From the NCBI GenBank assembly GCA_951802425.1, contig OX637794.1, positions 4,154,001 to 4,218,000 of the forward strand: a DNA stretch of 64,000 nt, read 5' to 3'. The DNA comes from Clavaria fumosa (Eukaryota; Basidiomycota; Agaricomycetes; Agaricales; Clavariaceae). Shown here in pieces: positions 44,382 to 56,497 of this stretch; positions within the stretch are counted from its first letter, which is position 1, and each line of letters begins with the position of its first letter. The notes beneath the pieces were generated by a model. The model did not search any database. It was not told the origin of the DNA and worked only from the letters and a program-made list of their open reading frames with translations. A program made the position numbers and the translations under genes.

Positions 44382-47300
44382 ATGAGCAAGGGAGCCCAGC
44401 CATCTGTATGAAAATTTGGATTTTGGGAAGGACGACATACTGCCTGGACAGGAAAGTTCAGATTCAAATTCAAAAAGGCCAAGAAAGGGGAAGGTAGTTG
44501 AATTAATTCTGACCAATTTTGATTTACATTGACATTCTGCAGACACAAAATGATTTCCTTCAAGAATGGAAGGACAATGCATGCAATCTGCATCTCTCTG
44601 AATTAATGGAGTTTGAAGCTCCTCCTGAAAACCAGAACTGCATGCTCTGTCACAAACCCTTGGCTTTATACCGGTGTTTTGACTGTTTGTACAGCACCCA
44701 ACTCGTCTGCCTTGATTGCTGTCTTCTGCAACATCAACGCCATCCATTCCATCAAATCAAAAAATGGACAGGAACATTTTTTGACAGGAGCGACCTTGGA
44801 GATATGGGGCTTTCCATCAATCTTGGCCATGGCGGCAATTTGTGCCCTGGATACCATGCTGAACTTCCTCACACTGTGATTGATGAACGAAGAATCTGGG
44901 ATGGGGATGAGTCTGATGATGATGAGTCTCTGGAAGAACTGCTGCCAGGGGTGGACAGCTTTCAACAGACTCATGGAATAACATTCATAACCAGCTCTGG
45001 TGTTTTCAAGCGTCCAGTGAAATGGTGCATCTGTCCAAATGCACCATCTAATCATCTCCAGCTGCTTCGGATGCGCTTTTTCCCTGCCAGTCTTCAGAGG
45101 CCCTCAACTGCATTCACATTTGATGTCCTCAAGTTGTTTCATATCGATGTTATGGAGTGCAAAACTGCTGCACGAAGCTTCTACTCAAAGCTGCAGAGAA
45201 TGACTAATAGTGGATTTCCCTCTTCGATCCCAGTAAGTAGCAAAACCTCCTGATTAGATACAACATCCTAACCCCAAAGGTTTTCAGGATCGTTACCGTG
45301 AACTCATGAGGGTCTCAAGACAGTGGAGGCATCTGGAAATGCTTAAGAGGGCAGGATTTGCACATCATCCTGAGCAAGAGCAGACACCTGGTGACCTTGC
45401 ACTTTTTTGCCCTACCTGCCCTCAACCTGGAATAAATGTGGCAGTTGAAGAGGTGAAAGAATCCATGAATCCGTAAGTTCATTAAATCTTTTTCCAAATG
45501 CAGAAATTGATTAAAAATTACAGTAGCATTTATCACCGATCTATCGTAGCTGATGGAAATTTTAAACTGGAGCATGTGAAGTCGAAATGCTCTGAGGGTG
45601 ATGTCTCCTTAAGTGATGGAAGAGGTCTTATGGTCCAGGATAAACCCTACCAAGCTCACATTGCTGCATCTGTCGAAGTAAAACAGGTGACCCTTCAAGT
45701 TGGACACCATTCAGGATATTTGTTGACAACATTCTATAGAAACCAAGATGTCACAATCATCGAGCAATTACCCAGGTGAACGGTCACAGTGGACGAAAAC
45801 GAGATCACCTACGAGCAACTGGAGGCGGAGTATGTGCTTGTGCACGTCATGGATGCTTTTATCCACACAGCTTCGTTGATTTTCAGAAGGGAGAGAGGTA
45901 AGACTTATAATCTTCAAGGTGTCTGGGCTAAGTTTTGTTTTTTCAGGCAGGCAAACATTGATTATTCACTTTGCCAAGCCCTTCAGAGAGTAAATGTCAT
46001 CAAGAAGGTGCTTTTTGTCTATGACATAGGATGTGAATGGGGAAGACACTTTCGGGACCAAGTTGAAGCAAGCAAATACCTGCATCTCGATGATGGCCTG
46101 AAGATTATCACAACAGTAGGGAAATTTCACTTGGGAGCACATATCAAGGAGTGCTTTGCACTTTTCTCCTTGAACTTTGTTCAAGGTGTGGGGCAATTGG
46201 ATGGCGAGATTTTGGAAAGTCTCTGGTCAACCCTTGGCAAAGCAGCCAGCCATACCAGAGGAATGTCTCAAGCTCATCGACAGGAGGTTCTCGACAACCA
46301 CATGAATGATTCTAACTGGAAGAAGATGATCAAAGCATGTAAGTATGTGTTCTTATGGTCATAGATATTTTTTTGATGTGTTTAAAACAAAGCACATTCA
46401 ATCCTTACGAAGTGGAAGAATGTGCAACAGCAACAGGCAGAAACTAAATCAGCTCTGGATGAATTGACAGCTAGAATCAGCCATACATGGGTATCAGAGT
46501 GGAGGCAATTGGAGGAAAGAGCAATGACTGAGCGAGGAGATTTGCTCAGAATATATGATGTTGCAAAAACAAATGGTCGGCCATTTCTTACCCCTTTTTG
46601 CTTTTGATTGAAGTGCTTTGAAGCCCCTAGCTGTGCAGAAATTGAACTAGAGCTATCACAGAAGGAACGGAACGCAGGTGATTTATCTGGTGGTGCCAGT
46701 CTTCTAGCTTTAGGCATACAGTTGGAAAATGAACAGTAAGTTCTCATTATGATGTGTATTTCTTTGCGATTTACATTCACATACCACTAGAGCATCATTA
46801 GCAGCATATACAAAGACACTGAGAAAACCTTCAACATCCCAGCGAAGAGAGCTTGAGGAGAAAAGAAGGCGCCTTCAAATCAGGATTACAAAATATGAGA
46901 AATGCTGGTCTGACTCGACTCTCTTCATGGGCAAGGCTATTGACTTGGGAGAAAACCATCTATTGTACCAGGAGAATGAAAGCGAGATCGAGGACAATGA
47001 TCTGGGCACAGCTGATGAGTGGGAGGATGACAGCAATGGGCTTCACCCCGAGGCGATGACTATATTCCTTCCATCAAACATGGGTGGCGAGAATCACATG
47101 GAAAGTGGTTTGGAAGACATGGCTGCATGTGAAGCAAAACTCCGGGTTGGACAAATGAATGATGCCCTTGAAAAACTTAGGATTGCCTTGGGGGAGAAGT
47201 CTCTTATATTCAGAGAAAAGGTGGGCTCATTGATCATTTTAATACCAGCACTGAGATATCAATTGTTCAGGTCCAGAAGTGCAAGAGTCAACAACTTGCT

Positions 47301-47869
47301 ACCAGAGCTTGGAGTCAAGTGCACTCCATGGAGTCACGGGTACAGCAGGCAGTCAGGGAATATAAAAGGGCTCGAGCTGCAGCCCAGAGACTGGGGTCCC
47401 TGGATCCAAAGTATCAGGACATCTCAAAAGATGACTTGAAAATGCCTGGGGACGTGATCGAAGAAAACAGGATTGGTCAGCGATCAGAGAAACTATCCTG
47501 GTTGTGGAGGTTGGATAGTGGGATGAACAAAGGAGAATGCAGTGAGAGAATGAAGGAATGTGAGTGGATGGTGTGGTATGTCATGAATGAAAAATTGACA
47601 AATGATTAGTCTACAGAGTGGTTTGGTTGAGAGCAAGTGCAAGGTTCAATCGCTGGGATGAGGAAGTCACTTTGCTTCAGCAGGAAATGAAGTGGACAGC
47701 CGCATTTTTCAAGCACAAGAAAGATCAATGGGAGCAAATAGCAATGAATGAAAGAAATGTAAGGAGTGGGCTGGCATGTTATGCTCACAAGCAGGAGGTG
47801 GTATGGGAAAGATTTGAAGGACATGCAAGGAAGATTTTTAGAAGTAGTTGTCAACTGGAGCCAATCTAA
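44382..47869 (+). CDS. KDZ transposase (with CxC2-type cysteine cluster)
   Basis: A multi-exon transposase. The main exons are ~44382-44493, 44543-45232, 45288-45472, 45524-45686, 45776-45897, 45947-46338, 46393-46575, 46624-46735, 46791-47220, 47271-47559 and 47610-47869. All joins I checked preserve frame. The N-terminus carries the cysteine cluster (CMLCHKPLALYRCFDC...CLDCCLLQHQRHPFH) and LGHGGNLCPGYH, known from KDZ proteins as a zinc module. TAFTFDVLKLFH and ADGNFKLEH follow, then CACARHGCFYPHSFVDFQKG. The catalytic region has FVYDIGCEW and a later LDGEILESLWS, which supply the acidic residues expected of this RNase H-fold enzyme. The C-terminal part is coiled-coil rich and ends with the conserved YRVVWLRASARFNRW block. 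The start exon is uncertain. No internal stop was found, so it may be active. Confidence 0.9.
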
Positions 47870-47954
47870 TGAGCCTTCTTCATAGAGCAGTTGATAGGTC
47901 TACTGTGAAGTGCAGGAATATCTCTGCTGGACTGGTGTCATACAGGACATGGAT

Positions 47955-49560
47955 ATCCCAATATCTCTAATGATATCCTATTTAATGTAGTGGCTTGGAT
48001 TCAAACCAGTCACGGATATCCTATTGACTTTGGCAGCTTGGATTACAACCGTTCAAGGATATCCTATTTAATTTGGTGGTCTGGATTGAAACTAGTCAAG
48101 GATATCCTATTTAATCTGGTAGCCTGGATTGAAACTAGTCAAGGATATCCTATTTACTTTGGTAGCCTTGATTCAAACTAGTCAAGGATATCCTATTTAC
48201 TTTGGTAGCCTCGATTCAAACCAGTCAAGGATATCCTATTTAATTTGGTGGTCTGGATTGAAACTAGTCAAGGATATCCTATTTAATCTGGTAGCCTGGA
48301 TTGAAACTAGTCAAGGATATCCTATTTACTTTGGTAGCCTTGATTCAAACTAGTCAAGGATATCCTATTTACTTTGGTAGCCTCGATTCAAACCAGTCAC
48401 GGATATCCTATTGACTTTGGCAGCTTGGATTACAACCAGTCAAGGATATCCTATTTACTTTGGTAGCCTAGATTGGAACTAGTCAAGGATATCCTATTTA
48501 TTTTGGTAGCCTGGATTCAAACTAATCAAGGATATCCTATTTACTTTGGTAGCCTGGATTGGAACTAGTCAAGGATATCCTATTTATTTTGGTAGCCTTG
48601 ATTCAAACTAGTCAAGGATATCCTATTTACTTTGGTAGCCTTGATTCAAACCAGTCACGGATATCCTATTGACTTTGGCGGCTTGGATTACAACCAGTCA
48701 AGGATATCCTATTTACTTTGGTAGCCTAGATTGGAACTAGTCAAGGATATCCTATTTATTTTGGTAGCCTTGATTCAAACTAGGCAAGGATATCCTATTT
48801 ATTATGGTAGCCTTGATTCAAACTAGTCAAGGATATCCTATTTATTTTGGTAGCCGTGATTCAAACTAGGCAAGGATATCCTATTTATTATGGTAGCCTC
48901 GATTCAAACTAGTCAAGGATATCCTATTTATTTTGGTAGCCGTGATTCAAACTAGGCAAGGATATCCTATTTATTTTGGTAGCCTAGATTGGAACTAGTC
49001 AAGGATATCCTATTTATTTTGGTAGCCTTGATTCAAACTAGGCAAGGATATCCTATTTACTAGTCAAGGATATCCTATTTATTTTGGTACCTTGATTCAA
49101 ACTAGGCAAGGATATCCTATTTATTTTGGTAGCCTAGATTAGAACTAGTCAAGGATATCCTATTTATTTTGGTAGCCTGGATTCAAACTAGTCAAGGATA
49201 TCCCATTTATTTTGGTAGCCTCGATTCAAACTAGGCAAGGATATCCTATTTACTTTGGTAGCCTAGATTGGAACTAGTCAAGAATATCCCATTTATTTTG
49301 GTAGCCTGGATCCAAACTAGTCAAGGATATCCTATTTCCTTTGGTAGCCTAGATTGGAACTAGTCAAGGATATCCTATTTACTTTGGTACTGGATTCAAA
49401 CTAGTCAAGGATATCCCATTTAACTTGGTGGCCTGGATTTTCTTCAGTCATGGATATCCTATTTATTATGGTTGCTTGGATTCAATCCAGTTAAGGATAT
49501 CCTATTTAATTTGGTGGCCTGGATTCAATCCAGTCACGGATACCCTATCCAATTTTGCTG
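47955..49560 (-). repeat. Right subterminal 43-bp array, about 37 copies
   Basis: Units contain CAAGGATATCCTATTTA and GATTCAAACTAGT with a TTTGGTAGCC spacer. They are the complement of the left-array unit. Local higher-order repeats (for example the 48000-48400 block repeated with small changes) show expansion by unequal exchange. Confidence 0.95.
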
Positions 49561-49758
49561 GACCTGAGGTTATCTGGTCAAGAATATCCTATTTAATTCG
49601 CTGAACCCATGGTTATCCTGGCAAGGATATCCTCCGCCGGCCACATATATTACTAGAAAATCAGATATCTCCGGCGGAATCCGGTACCCCGTTATATACA
49701 GGGGATTTGCAGTGTCCGGTATCCCGTTGTATACTGGAATATCCGACTGAACTATGTG
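49425..49758 (-). repeat. KDZ element right terminal inverted repeat
   Basis: Complement of 36146-36480. It ends ...CTGAACTATGTG next to the duplication GAAGATC. Confidence 0.93.
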
Positions 49759-51418
49759 GAAGATCTTGGCGCTGACTCCTTTGGTATGAGACATTGATTA
49801 CACACGGATCAGTTCGCTGACATCCGAGAATTTAGCATATCCTCCGCCAGATACTGTGGTTCGCAACTTTCTCCTTGGAGCCCCAAGCACAGATATGGGG
49901 GAAGAGTGCAAACGCTACTTGAGATCATTCCTGTGTTCTCTTTTCGACGAAGTACGATGCTTGGTCGAAACATTCAAAGGGACCAAAGGGGTCGAAGGGA
50001 CCGAAGGGGCCGAAGGGACCAATGGGGCCGAAGGGGCATATTCAACAGTGGCGAATAAATTCTACGAATTTTTTGGGCACCAGGAGGAGCGAAATTTATT
50101 CTATGCAAGGGTTATCAAGAAGACGTATGGCAAAGTTGCTACTCCGGCGCAGACTTGGGAAGCGTTCGGGCTCACCCTGAACGCCCTAAAGACGTATTGC
50201 ACTGATTGGCCACCCGAGACATCTTGCCCTCTCATAATTTCGATGGACGAGGTGCATACCCTTTTCACTGCACGCACCGAGGACCCTCAGGGTTCCTATA
50301 CACTATATTCACGGTTGAAGTCTGTATTGAGTGAGTTGGTCAACTATCCCTTTTGTGTGGTCTTTCTTTCCACCGTGAGCAGCGTCAGTAAACTTGCTCC
50401 ATCAAAGGCGGTTGCAGATTCTCTGCGGGAAAAATCCGAAGATCGTGCTCTTCCAGCCCCGTTCACAGAGCTTCCCTTCGACGTCCATATCATTGAAGAT
50501 CCCCTTATTCCTGGGAAGGTTACCATCGGAGAGCTGCTGGGTCGTGCTTTGAGCATTTTCGCAATGGATCGCGCTATCGAAAGCACGCCAGATAAACGGG
50601 AACTCAAGTATCAGACGCCTGTGAAAGTCGTGGATTACTACAAAGCGCTCCTCACCGATGAAGCCTGGAAAGTTGTGAGGAACTCTGTACCTGCCAACCA
50701 CTCAAACCTCACGCGGGAATACGCATCAAGGCCGTTCGAAAAAGCGTTTGCGGATGCCTACTTCCATTTTTCTCATTATGGCAAAGCAAATGATGAGACG
50801 CCAATACAAGATTGCTACGGTTGGGCCGCTTGGCTCCGAGGGACAGCAATTGTCTGCCAATTAAACCAGATGCGAACCGACCGTGCAATTCCCATCATCT
50901 TTTATGAACCGGATCACGGAATCTCCGCACAATTGACATCAATGGCATTGGAGCAGGATAAGACAAGCCCATCGGAAGACCCTGAAACCGTTGCGATCCA
51001 ATCTGCTGAGATCCTTGGTGTATTCACGCAAGGCCAGAATTTGCCATATATTGCCGTGGTCCATTGCTATGGTGTAACCAAAAATCAAGGTGTACGCGCG
51101 CTTGGCCCAACCCGTGAACTCCGAGGAAAAGAACATTGCGAAGCCGCCCCACGCTACCAGATTGATTTTCGGGGGCTGGCTGCATACAGAGGTCTCAATA
51201 AACAAATGAAGGCTGATATTCATAGGATGATTGAAGGCACAAAAAATGCGTTGTTCACCCACCACCCTCGGCAAGAGTGTCTTGATTTAGTTCATCAGAT
51301 GTTACCCTTGCTGAATGGGCATGCGTCAGCAACAGCGTGGTTTGGTGGGTTGGGAGCATCAGCGTCAGGAAATGGACAAGGACAACCATTGCTGCACTCC
51401 CATGAATTTTTATTATAG
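49759..51418 (+). pseudogene. Crinkler-like paralogue 2, 3' part
   Basis: After the TSD a few exon bases, then an intron (donor GTATGAG at about 49782, acceptor AATTTAG at about 49837). A long exon runs to 51418 and starts with AYPPPDTVVRNF, parallel to AYPPADDCVRDFF of paralogue 1. The exon includes a Walker B-type LIISMDEVHTL (about 50238-50270) and the sensor-like FCVVFLSTVSS. A low-complexity insert of alternating GTKG/GAEG-type units (49978-50040) is encoded by GGGNCCNAAG repeats. The QIKNR motif of paralogue 1 is not evident. The frame is fully open, so precise excision of the KDZ element could restore the gene. Confidence 0.68.
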
Positions 51419-51603
51419 CTGTTGAATGCGACAGAAGTGTAATTTCGTCTGACTGGATGGCAACACCAATGCTTTCGAATGGTGTGCACAAATTGGGCAT
51501 GCTGCTGATGTGTGGGTATGTTCTTGCCCTTGTCCATTCTCAAAGCTAACAAATCAGCCAAGGTGAACCTGCTGACCCTTTGAAAATGTATGGGGGTATG
51601 GCC

Positions 51604-52602
51604 TGTCACGACCCAACACACCTCGTTACAGGCCGCCCGATGCGTCTTCACACTCAACAACCGCTCCTGACTCAATTCCGCTGCTTGACGATCGCTCTGA
51701 ACCTACAATCAGCAATTCCACATGCAGACTGTAATTCTGACAGTATCAGACTGGGTCTCACACAACTTAAGCATAAGGTCATGACGACAATACTAAGATA
51801 AGGGGAAAAGAGTACAAAAATGGAAAGGATGCAGTATATATAGTGAGAGCCCTGGGACTTGCTAACTTTCCCACGCTCGGACCCTCGGATCATGTGATGC
51901 ACCCAGGCCCAGGCCCAGGTCATGTGATTTTACAATTATGTAATCTGACCACAGCCACAGGTCATGTGACCTTCCAACAACCCTCCCCAGTTTCTCCACA
52001 ACTGCACTTTGGGATGGCTTACATAAGCGATCCTAACAGACAGACTCCGTGGGCTTCGCTGTTGTTCGGCCGACATTGGGAAGCCTTGGGAATGAGTGGA
52101 GTCAGTTTAGGACCTGCAAGGTGGCCTCTAGACGAGCTAACGAAGGCACATTGATGATATTAGGCTTTGGGGTCTGGATACAGTGGCTGAAACATGTTTC
52201 TGGACAATTTCTTAATATTTGTTTTATGACTTCTTCTTTGTAGATCTTCTTTGATACTATCCCATTTTAGATATTTACCTACTATATAAGCCCCAGAGCT
52301 GTAGTAGATACTACAGCATACGACATAAACTCGATTACCTGCTTATGCGTAAGGATTGCTGTCGAGAGCCACCTCAGGTACTTGACTGGGCATTGCATAG
52401 CGGCCACCCTCTTGTGCGGTCTCCACGTCAAAACCCCTCCTTGTGTCATCCTGCTACCTCCCACCTTCTCCTGTTGCACCCACGCCTCTTCCCATTGACG
52501 TGGCTCGCATGCGGAATTCCCTTTCACCATCAGAATTACCGCTACGCCCTCCCTCGCTGTCGTCTACACTTGTATTTTGGTGGAATTGACCTACTCTTGA
52601 CA
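51604..52602 (+). repeat. Gypsy C 5' LTR
   Basis: It matches the 3' LTR (59640-60338) closely once the inserted solo LTR at 51744-52038 and one copy of GACAG are removed. Confidence 0.93.
51744..52038 (-). mobile_element. Solo LTR of the Gypsy B family
   Basis: It has the same ends as the Gypsy B LTRs (TATCAGACTGGG...ATCCTAACA as read on +). Perfect 5-bp duplications GACAG lie at 51739-51743 and 52039-52043. It is longer (295 bp) because it keeps both alternative middle blocks seen singly in the 13435 and 20989 LTRs. The empty site is visible in the 3' LTR of Gypsy C near 59774-59783. Confidence 0.96.
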
Positions 52603-52784
52603 GTATGTCATATGCTGTGCTGCAGATGCCCCAACCCAACCTGCCGAGGATGTGCTTGAGGTCCCATCAGGACGAAACGGTGCCACCTCAGGCCCCCTCA
52701 CCATCCATACACACCTGACCAACAACCTCGCAAGGCCCTTCGGGTCCCCAGACCCCGGCCTCTGCATCCACTTCGTTAGGGAGG

Positions 52785-54002
52785 ATGCTCGGACCAGGTC
52801 TGGCTTCCTCGGGGAGCTCAAACCCCTTGGCCCCAGTACCCCCTTATCCTCCCACTCCACCCATGATGCCTGCAAGCCCTACTCCACTACCTCAACCCTC
52901 AGTCCCTGCTCTCGGGTCGAGATATACACTTACACTGGCAGTACCCATTGGAAATCCGCCTGCCAGTCCACCACACTACATCTACTACCCGGCACCTGGA
53001 GACAACAGCCCCAAACTGAAGGAGCCCAATGTCTTCACGGGTAAGGACCTGGCATGGCTAACAATGTTCATCTTGCAGTGCGTTACGTGGTTTCTGGGGA
53101 AGCCGCGGAAATTTGCTACTGATCAGGATCACATCCTATTCACCACGTCATACCTCTGAGACCAAGCAAACACCTGGTGGATGCCATACCTCATCCAACA
53201 ACCGCCCCCCGAGATGTTGGACAATTGGGACAACTTCACTGCGGAATTATTTCTGGTATTCGGAAACCCCCACCTACACATGACTTCGAAGAGCGTGCTG
53301 CATAATTTGAAGATGCCCGACAATTCCCACATCACGGAATACATCATCGCCTTCAATTCGCACGTGCCCTACACCGGATACAATGACACCATGCTCGCCG
53401 AGGCCTTTTATCAGGGGCTTGCCGACCACATCAAAGACCAGTTTCAATACACCAGTCGAGAGCAGGAGTTCACCGGACTCCGTCAACAAGCTTTGGCCTT
53501 TGACAAGCAGTACTGGCAACATGAGGAAGAACGAGGCCACTTTCCGATGTCCATCCAATATGGAAAGCAACCTGGTGACTCATCGCGTGGAAATTCATCA
53601 AACCCGACGAAAGACCACAACGTGAAACCTGCCAACAACCAATCCTCGAACTGCCCCGCGCCCACTCCAGTAACCACCCCCGTCACAACATCCGCTCTGG
53701 CCAAACCCGTCACGACATCCGCTCCAGCCAAACCCGCCTCAACCCCCGTAATGAAGCTGAAGGAGGGTAAGGTGGAGAAATCCGCTCTTCGCGGACCACT
53801 CTCTGCCGAGGAGAAAGACCGCCGCTGGGCTGCTGGACTTTGCTTATATTGTGCAGGTCAAGGGCATTTCTCAAATACGTGCCTGTCGATCCCTACTAAC
53901 CGCAAATCTGCTGCCTGTGCCACCCTCACGTTTACCATGACCGCAGCCGAGCCCTTGGCCAGCGACAAGTTGGGAAATGCTCCAGTGTCTCAAGGCATGT
54001 AG
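52785..54002 (+). pseudogene. Gypsy C gag
   Basis: A proline-rich start and KLKEPNVFTG lead into the capsid-like domain. A TGA at 53157-53159 (Arg expected before DQANTWW) interrupts it. The capsid continues with WDNFTAELFLVFGNP and then a Pro/Thr/Ala-rich spacer. A CCHC knuckle, CLYCAGQGHFSNTC, lies near 53840-53885. Gag ends at TAG 54000-54002. The start may be upstream (to 52652 in other frames). Confidence 0.88.
53972..53978 (+). promoter_or_regulatory. Candidate -1 frameshift heptamer, Gypsy C gag-pol
   Basis: G GGA AAT lies in the gag frame 8 codons before the gag stop. The pol frame is -1 relative to gag and is open from here into the protease. Confidence 0.45.
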
Positions 54003-54010
54003 GGAGATTC

Positions 54011-54850
54011 TTGAGTCATGATATTGCTGTAGATACCAATACCAATACTGATACCTGTACCATGGACGAACTCCCCTTATATGCTGTTCTGTCATCTATT
54101 TCTTCCACTGCCTTTTTGATTTCCGTTGTTATTCCGCAAATTAGCAATACCCCTGTACCTGTGCTCATAGATTGCGGAGCTACCGAATGTTTTGTTTCAC
54201 CCGACTTTGCACCTTTGAAATTCCGTTCAACACTAACCTGCCCTATACAACTTAGGCTATTTGACGGGTCCGTCACAGGACTGATCACCCAAGTGACCGA
54301 CCAACAATTCCGCTTCGAGGATGGCACAACACATACCAAACGTTTCTACATTACCCAACTCCATTCGGATGCGAAAGTTGTACTCGGACTGTCATGGCTT
54401 CGGAAACACAACCCGGACATTGATTGGCCAACCCTCTCGATACAATTCCACAATTCCGATACCCGACTGCTGACAATGAAGCCCTTGCCCACCGTGGCCA
54501 CCGATGCGGAAAGGCCTGCGGGGTCTCACAACCCAACCACTGATGAACTCAGGGTCCTGAAGGAGCTCGCTCCTAAGGACTGGTCGACACTGAGCCGAGG
54601 ACTACCCATGGGGACCACTGGAAATCCACTGTTGGAGTCAAACCCCACTGCGCCCGATAGCAATTCCACTATGTCAGGAACTTTGAACTCCACTACATGG
54701 GACTGGGGAAACCTACCCGAGGAGCCTTTGCCACCTTTTCCCACCATTGTTGCTGCTGATAAAACTTTACCCAACACGAATTTACAGAGAACGGGGTCAC
54801 AGGAAAATTCCGCTGCCCCATTGCCTGAACCAGCACCTATCGACATTTGA
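54011..54850 (+). pseudogene. Gypsy C aspartic protease
   Basis: A retropepsin-like domain with VLIDCGATECFVSPDFA (catalytic Asp near 54170) and the distal VVLGLSWLRKHNPDIDW motif. A long linker follows. A TGA at 54848-54850 separates it from the RT in the same frame, probably CGA originally. Confidence 0.9.
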
Positions 54851-54853
54851 ATT

Positions 54854-56497
54854 TTGGATCCTGCCCGCTTCGCCAACCATCTAGTGGGCGAGGATATAAT
54901 TCTCTGTGCTGTTTATCATTTTTTCCCTGCACCTGAAGACTTGCTCCAAGCTAATGCCGCACTGACCAATTCTGAACCCCCAGAAGCAAGGGTGAACCTA
55001 CCGCTGCAATATGCAGACTTTATCGATGTCTTCTCCAAGGAAGAGGCCCACACCCTTCCACCCCACCGGACTTACGACCATGCAATACAACTCGAACCGG
55101 ACACCAAAGCCCCTTGGTGTCCGTTGTACAACATGTCTGAGCTGGAATTAAAGGTTTTGCACGACTATATTGACGATATGCTCCAGAAGGGATTTATCTG
55201 CCCTTCTGAATCCCCTGCAGGAGCCCCTGTTGTATTTGCAAAAAAGAAGGACAGTTCACTCCATCTTTGTGTTGACTACCATGGTTTAAACAGGGTGACG
55301 ATCAAAAACCGCTACCCAATCCCGCTAATCAACAATATGCTCGACAGCTTATGGGGTGCACGGATCTACTCGAAAATCAACCTCTGCGCCGGATACAACA
55401 ACATCCACATCAAGGATGGCGACGAGTGGAAAACCGCCTTCTGCACCCGATACGGCACCTTTGAGTACTTGGTAATGCCATTTGGGCTAACCAACGCTCC
55501 GGCAACATTCCAGCGGTTCATGAACGACATCTTCGCTGACATGGTCGACTCCTTTGTGGTCATCTATCTCGATGATATTTTAATTTATTCCAACAACATG
55601 ACGGAGCATGAGGGTCATGTCCGCCGCATTCTACAGCAGCTCTGTGACAACCAACTTCATGCAAACCCGATGAAATCGAGTTTCCACCTTGATTCCGTGG
55701 AATATTTGGGTTTTATTGTTTCTCCTAATGGAATTTCTATGGACTCTACAAAAATTGACGCCATCTTAACCTGGCCATCACCTACTAATGTTAAAGAAAC
55801 ACAATCCTTCTTAGGTTTTGCAAATTTCTACCAATGATTCATCCACGGCTACTCAAGAATAACCCAACCGCTCAATAACCTCATGCAGAAAGGACTCCGC
55901 TTCGACTGGACGATGGATTGCCAAGCAGCATTCGACCGCTTGAAGTTGGCATTTACATCTGCTCCAGTCCTCATGCATTACGACCTGGAAAACCCCACTG
56001 TTGTAGAGACGGACGGGTCAGAATATGCCATAGCAGCAATCCTTTCTCAAATTGACCAGACAACTAACCTTCTCCACCCAATAGCCTTCCACTCATGATC
56101 CATGTCCCCTGCGGAATTAAACTACGACATTTACAACAAAGAACTCCTCGCCATCTACGAAGCCTTCCACCAATGGAGGCCCTACTTGGAGGGAGCTTGA
56201 CATTCAGTACTGGTGGTAACAGACCATAACAATTTGCAGTACTTTATGACCTCCAAACAACTTTCCCAATGGCAAGCCCACTGGTTGGAATTTCTTTCCA
56301 GCTTTGACTTCGTGATTAAATACCATCCGGGTTGCCTTGGGACTAAGCCTGACATGCTCACCCGCTGCTTGGACATTTACCCTAAAGGGGAAGATAGGGC
56401 TTACGCCCAAGCTAACCCACAAAATTTCCAACCTTTGTTTAACCCTAGACAGGTCCTCGCGGCGGTCACAATGGACCTGGCAGCAATGCACCACTGA
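54854..56497 (+). pseudogene. Gypsy C reverse transcriptase and RNase H
   Basis: RT motifs are complete: SPAGAPVVFAKKKD, KINLCAGYNNIHI, PFGLTNAPATFQRFMNDIF and catalytic YLDDILIYS near 55566-55592. RNase H follows with [35 protein letters not shown] and VTDHNNLQYF. TGA stops at 55835, 56096, 56198 and 56495 break the frame, each where Arg is expected. At 55832-55837 CAATGA stands where two Arg (CGACGA) are likely. Confidence 0.92.

Larger units (their letters stand above)
36146..49758 (+). mobile_element. Complete KDZ DNA transposon (13.6 kb)
   Basis: The termini are near-perfect inverted repeats beginning CACATAGTTCAGTCGGATAT. They extend about 330 bp and then grade into inverted arrays of about 43 bp. 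The flanks carry GAAGATC (36139-36145 and 49759-49765), a 7-bp target duplication inside an exon of Crinkler-like paralogue 2. Collapsing it restores a phase-compatible exon followed by an intron. Inside are a KDZ transposase (+), a PHD/H3-mimic gene (+) and a divergent gene (-). KDZ elements are a known expansion in mushroom genomes and are often linked to TET/JBP genes; none is present here. The intact genes and TIRs suggest recent activity. Confidence 0.93.

Noticed and set aside
47990..48353. Open frames with repeated YPIYFGSLDSN-type peptides
   Set aside because: Translation of the right 43-bp array of the KDZ element.
36146..49758. A TET/JBP dioxygenase gene expected in some KDZ elements
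   Set aside because: I looked for an HxD...H double-stranded beta-helix pattern in all three genes and saw none; the minus-strand gene has a homeodomain-like motif instead.
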